64,000 nucleotides of DNA from Actinacidiphila glaucinigra (GCF_900188405.1 NZ_FZOF01000007.1:397211-461210), one strand, 5' to 3'; positions 8,875 to 18,410 are shown, counted from the first letter of the stretch. Made by a program: numbers and translations. The notes: generated by a model from the letters alone, not told the origin.

Positions 8875-8935
8875 GAGTCCCTTCTTCCGCAACGCCCATG
8901 GACCTTAGGAAGGGTGGCGGCCCCCGCCAGGGACG

Positions 8936-8957
8936 GTCGGTTGAATGGCCATTGAAC
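8936..8957 (-). promoter_or_regulatory. Candidate PHO box upstream of the ABC/phosphoesterase operon
   Basis: On the minus strand two 11-base direct units lie head to tail, GTTCAATGGCC and ATTCAACCGAC, 62-83 bases before the ATPase start. Streptomyces PhoP sites are 11-base direct repeats beginning GTTCA. The core AATGGCCATT is also palindromic, so a dimeric repressor site is an alternative reading. Confidence 0.4.
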
Positions 8958-9102
8958 GTATCGTCAAGACATCGGCAAGTCCGGGTGCGCGAAATGGGCC
9001 TCATCGAGGCGGACTTGGACAGAACCGGGCGGGCGTAGGCCGCGGGCTGCGGGCGGATGGGTGGGCGCCTCGGGGAATTTGGTAGCCATGTACTGTATTC
9101 GC

Positions 9103-9585
9103 ATGAGTTCAGCAACGGAGAGCGCCACGCCGGGGTTCCTGGTCTGGCGCCTGTCGATGAAGTGGCGGGTGGCCGTCGACCGGGCGGTCGCGCCGCTGGG
9201 CCTGACCCACGCCCAGTACTCGGTGTTGGCGTCGCTGTACGGCATGTCGCGCTCCGGGCTGCGGCCCAGCCAGCGCCGGCTCGCCGACCACACGGGACTC
9301 GAACCGCTCTACGTCTCCAAGCTCGCCCGGGCCCTGGAGACCGCCGGACTCGTCGCTCGCACCCGGGACCCCGGCGACCCGCGCGCCATGCAGCTGTCGC
9401 TCACGGAGCAGGGGCGTGAGGTCACGCGACGCGCGATCGACGTGGTCCAGGGTCTGCTGGACCAGTTGCTCGTGCCGCTCGGGGGGCAGGACAGTTCGCG
9501 TACCCGGCAGTTGGTCCGCGAGCTGGCGACCCTGATCGACGCACCTCTTGACCCGTACGCCGAGAACGACGAGGAGCAGTCATGA
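9103..9585 (+). CDS. MarR family transcriptional regulator (first of a pair)
   Basis: A 160-residue winged-helix protein with typical MarR order. Helix 1-2 is FLVWRLSMKWRVAVDRAVAP, the recognition region is LADHTGLEPLYVSKLARALE, and the wing is VARTRDPGDPRAMQLSLTEQG with its conserved DxRxxxxxLTxxG pattern. The start is uncertain. The ATG at 9103 lacks a clear ribosome binding site; an ATG at 9088 and GTG at 9061 are in frame. The last four bases (ATGA) overlap the next MarR gene. It diverges from the ABC operon at 8874, so it may regulate it. Confidence 0.82.
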   Translation: MSSATESATPGFLVWRLSMKWRVAVDRAVAPLGLTHAQYSVLASLYGMSRSGLRPSQRRLADHTGLEPLYVSKLARALETAGLVARTRDPGDPRAMQLSLTEQGREVTRRAIDVVQGLLDQLLVPLGGQDSSRTRQLVRELATLIDAPLDPYAENDEEQS

Positions 9586-10028
9586 GCACTGGCACGCCCA
9601 CGGCCGACGGCCGGATGATCGCCCTCGCGCACCACGCGGCGCGCGCCCTTCTGGAGGGTGTGCTGACGCGCCACGGCGTCACGTTCCACCAGAGCGTGAC
9701 ACTGCGGGCCGTCGTGGCCGCGGGCGGGTCCGTCGGCCGGGGCGATCTCGTCCGCGACGTCGTCGGCTCGCTGAAGACCGACGAGTCGGTCGTGCGCGGA
9801 GTGACCGAGGAGCTGACGCACGCGAAGCTGCTGGAGGAGGATCCAGCGGATGCCTCGCGGGTGCGGCTGACGGACGCCGGGCGGGAGCTTTACGAGACCA
9901 CCACCCAGGAGACCGCCGGGATCTCCGCCCGGCTGTACGCCGGTATCCCGGCCGAGGACCTCGCCGTGGCCGGTCGCGTGCTGACGCTGGTCACGGAGCG
10001 TGCGAACGCGGAGCTGGCCGGGGTCTGA
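9582..10028 (+). CDS. Second MarR-like regulator, overlapping the first
   Basis: A 148-residue protein related to MarR. An N-terminal dimer helix is followed by VTFHQSVTLRAVVAAGG, a helix-turn-helix around SLKTDESVVRGVTEELTHAK, and a wing ending VRLTDAGRELYETT. The wing lacks the usual DxRx segment (it reads DPADASRVRLT). It starts at the ATG inside the ATGA overlap with the upstream gene, so the two are translationally coupled. They could form a heterodimer or act on each other's promoters. The gene ends before a convergent collagen-like gene. Confidence 0.78.
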   Translation: MSTGTPTADGRMIALAHHAARALLEGVLTRHGVTFHQSVTLRAVVAAGGSVGRGDLVRDVVGSLKTDESVVRGVTEELTHAKLLEEDPADASRVRLTDAGRELYETTTQETAGISARLYAGIPAEDLAVAGRVLTLVTERANAELAGV

Positions 10029-10084
10029 GGCGCCCACGCCCTGGCCGCCGTTCCGCTACGTCCGCGGCCTCGTGAACGGCGGGC

Positions 10085-10112
10085 GCCCGGCGCGTCATGC
10101 GGCGCGCCGGGC
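10085..10112. terminator. Hairpin between the MarR pair and collagen-like gene
   Basis: Arms GCCCGGCGCG and CGCGCCGGGC are exact complements with an eight-base loop. It lies between two convergent stops. Confidence 0.6.
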
Positions 10113-10132
10113 CTCCCGCGGATGGGCCTCGG

Positions 10133-11269
10133 TCACCACCAGACGACCACGTATCCGGGCCCACCCGGCTTGCCGGCAGGGCTCGTCGCGGTGCCGCCGT
10201 CGCCGCCCGTCCCCGGGTCCCCGAAGAGCGGCGGCCCGATGATCTGCGTCACCACGGGCGGCGGGACGATGCCGTTCACCGCGGGGGCGCCCTGACCGGT
10301 GTCCAGGCCGCGCTCGCCCTGGCGGCCGACGCTCGTGTCCAGCAAGGGCGGGCCGCAGAAACCGAAGCCCCCCGGACCTCCGGAGGCGAAGGCAGCGGAT
10401 CCGCCCGTGCCGCCCGTGGCGAGCGGGACCGCGAGGGTGTTGGGGGCGACGGCCATCGATGTGATCCCGCCCTGGCTGCCGGCGGTGTTCGCGGCGGCGC
10501 CGCCGGCTCCGCCCTCGCCGATGGTGACCTGGTGAGGCTGCCCCGGCTGTACCTCGACGGTGCACCAGACGAAGCCTCCGGCGCCCCCACCGGCGCCGGT
10601 ACCGGGGTTGATGCCGCTTGTCCGCACTCCGGCGCCGCCACCGCCGGCGCCCCACAGCTGGACGAAGACGGTGGTGACCCCGTCGGGTGGGACGAAGGTT
10701 CCGCTGACGCTGAACTGCCGCAGACCGTGAACGCCGCCGGGCCCGGGCGGCCCGACCGGCCCCTGCGGCCCGGCGGGACCGATGGAGCCCGGGTCTCCCG
10801 CCAGGCCTTGTGGTCCCTGCGGCCCGGCGGGTCCCACGGGTCCGGGGTCACCCGCCGGGCCGGCCGGCCCCACGGAGCCCGGGTCTCCCGCCGGGCCGGC
10901 AGGCCCGGTGGTGCCGGGAGGGCCTGACGGCCCGGCAGGTCCCGAGGGCCCGAGCGGTCCCGCAGGTCCCGCAGGACCCGCCGGGCCTGGGGCTCCGGGT
11001 GGTCCCGGGGGGCCGGGTGGCCCGGGGCGGCCCGCTCGTGGCGGGCAGTAGCCGGGTACGGCCGGGACGAAGAAGCAGGGGGAGGCGGAACTCCGCGGGG
11101 CGACGGCCCGCTCCGCCACATGGGGCGTCGCGGCGCGTTCCCAAGTGCCCGCGTGCGCCATGCCCGTCACCGCACCGGACGTCAGAGCTACGCTCGCGGC
11201 CACCGTCCACACGCGCGCGCAGCTCGGACGCCGTCCGGCCGACACCGCTTCGCCGACTCGGCGGATCAC
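10133..11269 (-). CDS. Secreted collagen-like protein with Gly-rich C-terminal domain (copy 1)
   Basis: A 378-residue exported protein. The signal peptide spans residues 1-40 and ends AHA. The mature part has a [13 protein letters not shown] motif with two Cys, then about 33 uninterrupted Gly-X-Y triplets (about residues 80-181, many GPP, GPA and GPQ). A glycine-rich domain with [13 protein letters not shown] and two further Cys follows, ending in YVVVWW. The GTG at 11269 is chosen because GGAGG lies seven bases upstream; a longer TTG start would lack this. The domain order matches the protein at 24888-25952. Such triplets form trimeric bacterial collagen helices; role unknown, possibly a surface or spore-coat filament. 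Confidence 0.85.
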   Translation of the reverse strand: MIRRVGEAVSAGRRPSCARVWTVAASVALTSGAVTGMAHAGTWERAATPHVAERAVAPRSSASPCFFVPAVPGYCPPRAGRPGPPGPPGPPGAPGPAGPAGPAGPLGPSGPAGPSGPPGTTGPAGPAGDPGSVGPAGPAGDPGPVGPAGPQGPQGLAGDPGSIGPAGPQGPVGPPGPGGVHGLRQFSVSGTFVPPDGVTTVFVQLWGAGGGGAGVRTSGINPGTGAGGGAGGFVWCTVEVQPGQPHQVTIGEGGAGGAAANTAGSQGGITSMAVAPNTLAVPLATGGTGGSAAFASGGPGGFGFCGPPLLDTSVGRQGERGLDTGQGAPAVNGIVPPPVVTQIIGPPLFGDPGTGGDGGTATSPAGKPGGPGYVVVWW

Positions 11270-11483
11270 AGCACCACCTCCAGGTTGGGGCTTCGGGGGC
11301 GGACCGCGCCGCCTGTCCCGCCGCAAGAATCACCCCGGCTGGCATCTGACGCACCCTCAGCAGCCGACCGGGTGAGTGGCTCCCGGCTATCGGTGGAGCG
11401 AGAGGGCGGCGGGCCGGGCCCGGACGGCGCCATTCCGTGGTATCCAGGCCTGAGTCGGGGCGATCGACTGGCGGGGGAGAGCC

Positions 11484-12080
11484 GTGAGAGCACTGGGCAG
11501 GGCAATGCCGGCCGTGCTGGTGCTCGCCGCCGTGGTGCTGGGCGCCGCGGGCTGCACCCTCACCATCGGCGAGACGGACGGGGAGCCGGCCGATGTCTCG
11601 GTGGCCACCGCGACCGCCTCCACCGCGACCGCCTCCACCACCACCCCGTCGTCCGGCCCGCCGTCCGCGTCGACCGGCGCCTCCGCCTCGCCCTCGCCGT
11701 CTGCAACGCCGAGCCGTGCCGCGACGCCGGTGCCCGTCCGCGGACCGGATCAGAAACTGGTGGTCATGACCGTGAGCGGCGGCTTCGCGGGCGTCCACCG
11801 GGAGGTGACGCTGCGGGGTGACGGCACCGTCCTCACCAGGGAGAGGGGCGGACCCGTGGTGCACCGTGCCGGCGCCGCCCGGTTCAAGGAATTGCGGCTC
11901 CTACTCGGCGACCCGGCGCTGGAGGACGTCCCGGACCTCACGATGAACATGTCGGCGCACGACATGTTCCAGTACACCCTGCAATTCAACGGCCGCACGA
12001 TCATGACGGACCGCTCCAGCAAGCTGCCCGCACTGGAACGGCTCATCAACGCCCTGAGCCGCTGGCTGCCGGCGAACTGA
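11484..12080 (+). CDS. Lipoprotein with Ser/Thr/Pro-rich linker
   Basis: A 198-residue lipoprotein. The signal sequence ends LGAAGC, a good lipobox with the modified Cys near residue 24. Residues about 35-85 are a low-complexity Ala/Ser/Thr/Pro linker typical of wall-spanning spacers. A small globular domain of about 110 residues follows (KLVVMTVSGGFAGVHREVTL and later DMFQYTLQFNGRTI). Start GTG 11484 follows GGGGGAGAGCC. I do not recognise the globular domain. It is divergent from the collagen-like gene, sharing a 214-base upstream region with no obvious operator. Confidence 0.75.
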   Translation: MRALGRAMPAVLVLAAVVLGAAGCTLTIGETDGEPADVSVATATASTATASTTTPSSGPPSASTGASASPSPSATPSRAATPVPVRGPDQKLVVMTVSGGFAGVHREVTLRGDGTVLTRERGGPVVHRAGAARFKELRLLLGDPALEDVPDLTMNMSAHDMFQYTLQFNGRTIMTDRSSKLPALERLINALSRWLPAN

Positions 12081-12255
12081 CCCGCACCGCACCGCCCTGA
12101 ACGACGGGAACAGGAAATCCGTACGTCAGGAATACGGAAGATGAATTCCCCCGCCGTCCTGAGGCACAACTCACCATTTCCCGCCCGGGCGGGCCGTCGG
12201 TGCCGTGTGAGAATGCTTGGGTCCACGCCCAGAAGCAGAGAGCCAGAAAGATCCG

Positions 12256-15042
12256 ATGCAATCCTCGGTGTACACGGCCGACGTCGGCGCCGGCACGCCC
12301 CAGGGGCTGGTCGGTCGCGCGGGCGACGTGGAGCGTGTCGAGGGGTTGCTCGGCTCGGTCGATTCCGGCGGCGCGGTGCTGCTCACCGGCGACCCCGGGG
12401 TGGGCAAGACGGCGCTGCTCGGCCACCTCGCCCTGAGGGCACTGGCAGCCGGGGCCAGGGTGCTGCGGGCGGCGGGCACGGAGTCCGAGAGCGGCGTGGA
12501 GTACGCCGCGCTCAACCAGCTCCTCTTCCCGCTGTGGGAGGAGGACCCGCAGGCCGTGGACGGGGCCCACAGCGCGGCCCTGCGGGTGGCCCTGGGCTTC
12601 GGCGAGGGAGCGCCGCCCGAGCGGTTCCTCGTCTCGAACGCGGCCCTGGTGCTGCTCCGCCGTGCGGCCGCCGCGACGCCGATTCTGCTGGTCGTCGACG
12701 ACCTCCAGGCCGTCGACCCGGCCAGCGCGGCCGTGCTGGGCTTCGTGGCCCGCCGGCTCGCGGGCAGCCGTGTCAGGTTCCTCGCCGCCCGCAGGGGACG
12801 TCGAGGCGGCGCCGAGGCCGGCGTACGCGCCGAGTACGAGGTCCTGCCGCTGGACGAGGGCGCGTCGCGGCTCCTGGCGAGCGCGTCCCATCCGGACCTC
12901 TCCGCACCCGTCGTGGAGTGCGTCGTCGCCGCCGCGCAGGGCAATCCGCTGGCCCTGGTCGAACTGCCGGCGGCCCTGACCGGGCCGCAGCGCGCCGGGC
13001 TGGAGCGCCGGCCGGCCGCGCTGCCGCTCACCCGGCGGCTGCGCGAGGTCTTCGGCTCGTGCGTGGCGGGACTGCCCGCGGCGACACGTCGCCTGCTGCT
13101 GATGCCCGCGCTGGAGGGAACGGGGGACCTGGCCGTCCTGCAGTGCGCCGCGCAACGGCTCGGTGCCGGGGCCGATCTGGCGGATCTGGAGGCCGCCGAG
13201 CGCGACGGCCTCGTACGGATCGAGGAGTTCGACCACCGGCTGACCTTCCGGCACCCGCTGTACCGTGCCGCGGTCGTCGACGCGTCGACCTCCGCGGAGC
13301 GCCGTCGCGCGCACCGTGAACTCGCCGAGGTGCTGCACGACCGTCCCGACCAGCGTGCGTGGCACCTGGGGGAGGCGTGCGTCGAACAGGACGAGGACGT
13401 CGCGGCGTTGCTGGAGGGCACCGCCCACCGGGTCCTGCGGCGCGGCGACGCCATGGCCGCGATCCGCTCCCTCACCAAGGCCGCGCACCTGAGCCCCGGC
13501 GCGGCCGACCGGGGCCGCCGGCTGGCCGCGGCCGCCTACATACGCGCGGACGCCTCCGGTGAACTGACCATGGCTTCCCGCCTCCTGGACGACGCCCGGC
13601 GCTTTGGATCCGACGACCGCGCGTCCCTCTATTCGGCCGCGGTCGCCGTCCACCGGCTGCTCGACGGCGAGGGGGACATCGACACGGCCCATCAGATACT
13701 CCTCGGCGCGATCGAGAACGGCGACCATCCCTACGGGGCCTGCGACCCGGCCTTTGAGGAGGCCCTGTACCTCCTGCTGCTGCTGTGCTGCCTGGGCGGC
13801 CGGGCGGAGTTGTGGGCGCCCCTCCACAAGATCCTGGAGCGGCTCGGGCCCGACGCCCCCCGCCTGCTGGCGGTGAACGTCGCCACCCAGGGCGATCCCG
13901 CGCGCACCGCCCTGCCGGCGCTGGGCGACCTGGAGGAGCTCATCTCGGGCCTGCCGCAGGAGACCGCCCCGTCGAGGATCACGCGGATCGGCACCGCCAG
14001 CATCGCCGCCGACCGGCTCACCGGAGTGCGCGACGCCGTCTCGCGCGTCCCGTCCCAGGGGCGCCGGCAGATCGTCACCCTCCCCCTGTTGTGCACGGAC
14101 GCGTTCCTCGCGGGCCGGTGGGACGACACGACCCAACTGGCCGACGAAGGACTGCGCTTGTGCAAGGAGCATGCCTTCGAGGCCGTCTCCTGGTACTTCC
14201 TGTACTACAAGGCCGTCGTCGCGGCGGCGCGGGGCGAGGCCGGCGTCGCCGAGGAGACGGCCGACGCGATGGGCGCCTGGGGGACCTCCCGCGGCGCGCA
14301 CCATCTGGTGACCCTGGCGGAGCACATTCGGGTGCTCGTCGCGCAGGCGGAGGGCGACTTCGAACGCGCCTACCGGCACGCGGCCGCCATCAGCCCGCCC
14401 GGGGAGCTGGCCCCCTACACCCCCGTGGCGCTGCTGGTGGTCGGGGACGTGGTGGAGGCGGCCGTGCGCACCCAGCGGCCGGCGGAGGCCGCCGCCCACG
14501 TGGCCGCCGCCCGGCACGCCGGGATCGCCGGGCTCTCCCCCCGCAGGGCCATGCTCGTCGACGCGTCCTCCGCGATGGCCGCCGAGGCGGACGAGGAGGC
14601 GATCGGGCTGTTCGAGCGGGCCCTGGCGCATCCCGGTATCCATCAGTGGCCCTTCGACCTGGCCCGCGTGACCCTCGCCTACGGTGAACGGCTCCGCAAG
14701 GCGCGATCGACCACCGACGCCAGGGCGTTGCTGAGCGCGGCACTGGCGACCTTCGAGCAACTCGGCGCGCGGCCATGGGCGGACCGGGCGAAGCGGACCC
14801 TGCAGGCGACCGGATGGATGGTCGTCAAGCGGGCCGACGGGCCCGAGTCGGTCAGCCTCACCCCGCAGGAACTGGAGATCGCCCATCTCGCCGCCTCCGG
14901 ACTGACCAACAAGCAGATCGCCGAGCGGCTCTACCTCTCCCCCCGCACCGTGGGCGGCCATCTGGGCCGGGTCTTCCCCAAGCTCGGCATCACCTCCAGG
15001 GCGGCGCTCCGCGACGCCCTGACGGGCCTGGCCAAGCGTTAG
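12256..15042 (+). CDS. LAL-type LuxR transcriptional regulator with AAA ATPase domain
   Basis: A 928-residue regulator of the large ATP-binding LuxR class. Walker A GDPGVGKT is at about residues 45-52 and Walker B ILLVVDDL near 150. A long helical, TPR-like middle follows. The LuxR helix-turn-helix is near residues 863-925, with LTPQELEIAHLAASGLTNKQ and the recognition helix in LSPRTVGGHLGRVFPKLGI. These proteins often sense a small ligand through the helical region and control a neighbouring pathway. The ATG at 12256 is preceded by AGAAAGATCC. It is 210 bases before a SpoIIE-type phosphatase on the same strand. No biosynthetic cluster is adjacent, so the target is unclear. Confidence 0.87.
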   Translation: MQSSVYTADVGAGTPQGLVGRAGDVERVEGLLGSVDSGGAVLLTGDPGVGKTALLGHLALRALAAGARVLRAAGTESESGVEYAALNQLLFPLWEEDPQAVDGAHSAALRVALGFGEGAPPERFLVSNAALVLLRRAAAATPILLVVDDLQAVDPASAAVLGFVARRLAGSRVRFLAARRGRRGGAEAGVRAEYEVLPLDEGASRLLASASHPDLSAPVVECVVAAAQGNPLALVELPAALTGPQRAGLERRPAALPLTRRLREVFGSCVAGLPAATRRLLLMPALEGTGDLAVLQCAAQRLGAGADLADLEAAERDGLVRIEEFDHRLTFRHPLYRAAVVDASTSAERRRAHRELAEVLHDRPDQRAWHLGEACVEQDEDVAALLEGTAHRVLRRGDAMAAIRSLTKAAHLSPGAADRGRRLAAAAYIRADASGELTMASRLLDDARRFGSDDRASLYSAAVAVHRLLDGEGDIDTAHQILLGAIENGDHPYGACDPAFEEALYLLLLLCCLGGRAELWAPLHKILERLGPDAPRLLAVNVATQGDPARTALPALGDLEELISGLPQETAPSRITRIGTASIAADRLTGVRDAVSRVPSQGRRQIVTLPLLCTDAFLAGRWDDTTQLADEGLRLCKEHAFEAVSWYFLYYKAVVAAARGEAGVAEETADAMGAWGTSRGAHHLVTLAEHIRVLVAQAEGDFERAYRHAAAISPPGELAPYTPVALLVVGDVVEAAVRTQRPAEAAAHVAAARHAGIAGLSPRRAMLVDASSAMAAEADEEAIGLFERALAHPGIHQWPFDLARVTLAYGERLRKARSTTDARALLSAALATFEQLGARPWADRAKRTLQATGWMVVKRADGPESVSLTPQELEIAHLAASGLTNKQIAERLYLSPRTVGGHLGRVFPKLGITSRAALRDALTGLAKR

Positions 15043-15252
15043 CCGCGGTGCGTGCGGTCCGCCCCGACCCAGGCGGGCGGCCACTGCACGGGCGGGCAAG
15101 AGGCCGTGCACAACGGGGCAAGGTGCCTGACGCGAAGTCCTTCTACGGTCGAGGTGTTCCACCACGAATGGGACACCACTGCGCGGGTCCGGGGCCGCTC
15201 GTGGATCCGTCGGATCCCGGCCCCGCGCACGGACCTTGAGGAAGTGAGGCCG

Positions 15253-16323
15253 ATGCCCGACATCGAACAGTACGAGGAGGAAGCGGACGACGGACAGCCG
15301 TTGCGGCACCTGGCCGTCGCGGGTGGTGCGGCATGGGTCCTCGCCGTGTGCGCGGTCTGCGTGATCCTGCCCCTGTACATCCACCCGAGCCTCGCGTGCG
15401 GGCTCGCGTCGCTGGTCACCGCGGTGGTGGTGGCGGTGATGACGGGCCGTAGGAAGGACCGGTACCGCCGCGGGGCGGCGCGGGCGCGTGTCGTGGCGGA
15501 CACCGTACGGGAGACCCTGCTGCGGCCGCTCCCCGAGCGCATCGGCGCGCTGGGGCTCGCCTCCGTCTACCGGGCCTGCGGGGGACGGGGACAGGTGGGC
15601 GGCGACCTCTACGCCGTCGCGCGAAAGGGCGGGACGACCCGCCTCATCATCGGCGACGTGTGCGGCAAGGGACTGCCCACCTTCGAGGACGTCGCGGCCG
15701 TGCTCGGGGCGTTCCGCGAATGGGCGCCGCGCGCCGCTTCCCTGGCGGAGCTGTCCGCGCGCCTGGAGGAGAGCTTCCTGCGCCACCTGGCCGAAGGCGC
15801 CGACCCGGCCCGCGACACCGCCGAACGCTTCGTGACCGCACTGCTGCTGGAGGTGCGGGACGGCGAACGGCTCGCCCATATGGTCAACCACGGCCATCCG
15901 CCGCCGGTACGGGCCCGGCGGGGGAGCGTCGCCCTGGTGGCGGGCTGCCCCTCGCCCCCGCTGGGACTGCGTGCCCTGCGGGAGTGCGGCGCCGTCGAGG
16001 AACGCTTCGAACTGGACCCGGGCGACACACTGTTGCTCTACACCGACGGACTCGTCGAGGCCCGTGACGCCGCCGGGCACTGCTACCCGCTGCTGGACCG
16101 CGCGATGGCGTGGCGGTGGGTGCGGCAGGGCCCGGCCGACTACGAGTGCCTGCCGGACGCGCTCGGGGAGATCCTCCGGGACCTCGTCGACCACGCCGGT
16201 GCGCTTCCGAAGGACGATCTCGCGATGGTCGCGCTGACCCGGATGGAGGAGCCGGCCGCCGCGCTGCCCCGGCCCGCCGGTGAGTCCCGTCGCGAGGACA
16301 CGGGGCAACTGCGACAGGACTGA
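15253..16323 (+). CDS. Membrane-anchored PP2C/SpoIIE-family serine phosphatase
   Basis: A 356-residue protein. Two hydrophobic helices lie near residues 20-65. From about residue 85 the PP2C/SpoIIE fold is visible with its metal-binding motifs: VGGDLYAV, GDVCGKGLPT, LLLYTDGLVEARD and KDDLAMVAL. This matches stand-alone RsbU-like or integral membrane phosphatases common in Streptomyces, which typically dephosphorylate anti-anti-sigma factors. No anti-sigma or anti-anti-sigma gene is nearby. The ATG at 15253 follows GAGGAAGTGAGG. Its stop codon directly abuts the stop of the convergent AraC gene. Confidence 0.87.
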   Translation: MPDIEQYEEEADDGQPLRHLAVAGGAAWVLAVCAVCVILPLYIHPSLACGLASLVTAVVVAVMTGRRKDRYRRGAARARVVADTVRETLLRPLPERIGALGLASVYRACGGRGQVGGDLYAVARKGGTTRLIIGDVCGKGLPTFEDVAAVLGAFREWAPRAASLAELSARLEESFLRHLAEGADPARDTAERFVTALLLEVRDGERLAHMVNHGHPPPVRARRGSVALVAGCPSPPLGLRALRECGAVEERFELDPGDTLLLYTDGLVEARDAAGHCYPLLDRAMAWRWVRQGPADYECLPDALGEILRDLVDHAGALPKDDLAMVALTRMEEPAAALPRPAGESRREDTGQLRQD

Positions 16324-17328
16324 TCAGCTGTCGGGTCGCCCGGGGAGAGGGCCGGTTGCCTGCAGGGGTGCAGCCTGCAGGACGCCGGCCTGCCGCCACT
16401 GCGCGGGGGAGAGGCCGTAGACCGCACGGAAGGTGCGGCTGAAGTGGGCGTGGCTGGCGAAGCCCCACCGGTGCGCTATCGCCGCCACCGTCAGCCCCAC
16501 GAGCTCCGGCCGTACGAGGTCCCTGCGGCAGGCCTCCAGCCTGAGGCGCTGGATCCAGCGGCCGACGGTCATCGGCTCGTTCTGGAAGAGCTGGTACAGG
16601 TAGCGGACGGAGATGTGGTGCACGGCCGCGACCGACGCCGGGGAGAGCGCGGGATCGTCGAGGTGGGCGCGGATGTACCCGCGGACACGCTGCAGCAGGG
16701 CCTGCTCCACGGCGGCCTGTTCGCCGGTGGTTCCCTCCAGGGCGACCAGCGCGGTCAGCACGTCGACGATGCCCTGGCGCAGGAACCTTTTCGAGTCCTG
16801 AGCGCAGACGCAGTGCTCCGTCGTCGCCACGAGCCCGTCGACGTATGACGCGAGGATCCCGCCGATGCCGTGGCCGGGCGAGTAGGTCCGCCCGGTGGCC
16901 AGGCTCAGGAGCGAGTCGGGCAGGTCGAGCATCTGGCGGGGGACCGTGGCCACGTGCTGCCGCACCGGGTCGGTGAAGTCCAGGACGTAGGGCCTTCGGC
17001 TGTCGAGGATGACGAGTTCACCGGCGGTCACCAGCGTCTCCCGCCCGTCCTGGACCGTGACGCTGTCGCCCGTGCGCTGCAGGCTCACGATGAGCGAGCC
17101 GTCGCGGTCGGCGGCGATGAGCGGTGCGGTACGCGCCATCCGCTGCGGGCTCGCCTCGAGGAATCCGGCCTGGACGCCGGCCATGTACGTCCGGCGTATC
17201 GCCCCGTGGAGCTCCTCCGCCCCCTGGGCGTGGATCTCCAGCCGGGTGAACGCCCTGCGGACGGCGTCCCTCCAGTACTCGGCCCGCTCGGCGGGCGGTT
17301 GCAGGTCTGTGCAGAATGCTTCGATCAC
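16324..17328 (-). CDS. AraC family transcriptional regulator
   Basis: A 334-residue regulator. The N-terminal half resembles the AraC_binding_2 ligand or dimer domain (LILDSRRPYVLDFTDPVRQH-like strands). The C-terminal ~110 residues form the double helix-turn-helix: first YIRAHLDDPALSPASVAAVHH, then LTVAAIAHRWGFASHAHFSR followed by the family signature YGLSPAQWR. GTG start at 17328 with GAGG upstream. Two 22-base-spaced direct repeats lie about 150-180 bases upstream and may be its own operator. The decayed monooxygenase upstream may be a former target. Confidence 0.88.
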   Translation of the reverse strand: MIEAFCTDLQPPAERAEYWRDAVRRAFTRLEIHAQGAEELHGAIRRTYMAGVQAGFLEASPQRMARTAPLIAADRDGSLIVSLQRTGDSVTVQDGRETLVTAGELVILDSRRPYVLDFTDPVRQHVATVPRQMLDLPDSLLSLATGRTYSPGHGIGGILASYVDGLVATTEHCVCAQDSKRFLRQGIVDVLTALVALEGTTGEQAAVEQALLQRVRGYIRAHLDDPALSPASVAAVHHISVRYLYQLFQNEPMTVGRWIQRLRLEACRRDLVRPELVGLTVAAIAHRWGFASHAHFSRTFRAVYGLSPAQWRQAGVLQAAPLQATGPLPGRPDS

Positions 17329-17475
17329 GATGTCCTCGCGAGCTGTGCGGAGTTGCCCGGTTCCCCGGGGTCCGGCGGAGCTTCCGCTTCAGGCGCGGTC
17401 CGCACGGGGAACCCCATCGCGGCCACCGTAGGTTCCGGCCGCGGCCGTCGTGGCCTCCCCGACCGGGAATACGGG

Positions 17476-17506
17476 ACACCCGCAGACATTGCGGGGAACA
17501 CCCGCA
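17476..17506 (-). promoter_or_regulatory. Direct repeats ACACCCGCA spaced 22 bases, candidate AraC site
   Basis: ACACCCGCA occurs at 17476-17484 and again at 17498-17506, exactly two helical turns apart. Between them TGCGGGG forms an inverted CCCGCA-N5-TGCGGG with the first copy. Direct repeats on one DNA face are the usual AraC-family site. Confidence 0.4.
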
Positions 17507-17575
17507 AACAGGAATTCCGAGAATTGGGATATTGCTCACATTCGGAAAAGCGAACAGAAAGCGGATAGCCGGACG

Positions 17576-18347
17576 TCAGGCCCGGCCGGCGGCCAGGGAA
17601 AGAGAGCGCATCCGGTCGCCCGGAGCGTAGACGGGGGTCGGCAGCATGAGTTCGTCCGCCGCGGCCTTCTCCGGTGACAGCAGCGACGCCTCGGCGCCGC
17701 GGCCCTCGATGGCCGCGGCCATGGCCGGTATCGCGGGGGCGGCCGAGACGGTCGACCGCGGCGGCGGTCTCCGCGCAGACCGTTTCCACGCTCACCAGCA
17801 CGCGGGGGCGCCCGCACCACCGTGAGGCCCGGAACCGCTCCCGGTAACGACCCAGCGCCTCCGGCGTGTTGCCCGGCCGGATGTGGTGGGCGACGGCGAG
17901 CGGCAGGCTCAGCCCCGCTGCCAGTTCGGCGCCCGCGACGCTCGACGCCGGAAGCCACGGTTCGGGAAACGCGCCGGCTCCCGGCAGCACGCGCCGGCCG
18001 TCGGTGTCGCCCAGCTTCGCGGCGCAGCGCGCGAAGGGTGTGCCCGGACCGCGGCCGATGCCCAGGTCGACGCGGCCCGGGTCGAGCGCCGCGAGCGTGG
18101 TGAACCGCTCGGCCACGGCGCGCGAGGCGCGGTTCGTCAGCGGGACCCCGCCCGAGCCGAGCCTGATCCGCGGCGTCGACGCCGCGAGACGGGCCGACAG
18201 GACGGGAGGGGCGGCGCTGCCGACGGAACGGTGTCCGTGGCGCTCGGCCACCCGCACCCGGCGGAAGCCGAGCCCGGCGGCCAGGTCGAGGACGGACAGC
18301 GGAGGCAGCGGTCCTGACGTCGGCGGTGCCCGCCGCCTGCCCGCCAC
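17576..18347 (-). pseudogene. Decayed luciferase-like (LLM) flavin monooxygenase
   Basis: Family landmarks remain in order but are broken up. PLSVLDLA stands at the N-terminus. A loop of roughly 25 residues appears missing before LGFRRVRVAERH. RIRLGSGGVPLTN and PGRVDLGIGRGPGT follow, then another shortened region, then FPEPWLPASS and HHIRPGNTPEALGRYRERFR. Near 17750 the frame is lost. The expected C-terminus (AADELMLPTPVYAPGDRMRS) is readable in another frame, ending at TGA 17576-17578. Two deletions plus a frameshift indicate a dead gene of the MsnO8-like LLM oxidoreductase family. A sequencing error could explain the frameshift but not the deletions. Confidence 0.7.
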
Positions 18348-18410
18348 GAAAGTCCTCTCCCCCGGGCGAGGACGGGACGGTGCCTCGACCTGACGCGTTC
18401 GCCGGATGCC

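Noticed and set aside
10782..11051. Collagen-like Gly-Pro-X frame on the plus strand inside the collagen gene
   Set aside because: GGN-CCN repeats read as Gly-Pro on both strands. The frame is a mirror of the real minus-strand gene and has no start signal.
12046..16308. 1420-residue minus-strand frame
   Set aside because: Lies opposite the LAL regulator and SpoIIE phosphatase, which have clear motifs. Its sequence is Gly/Arg/Gln-rich shadow.
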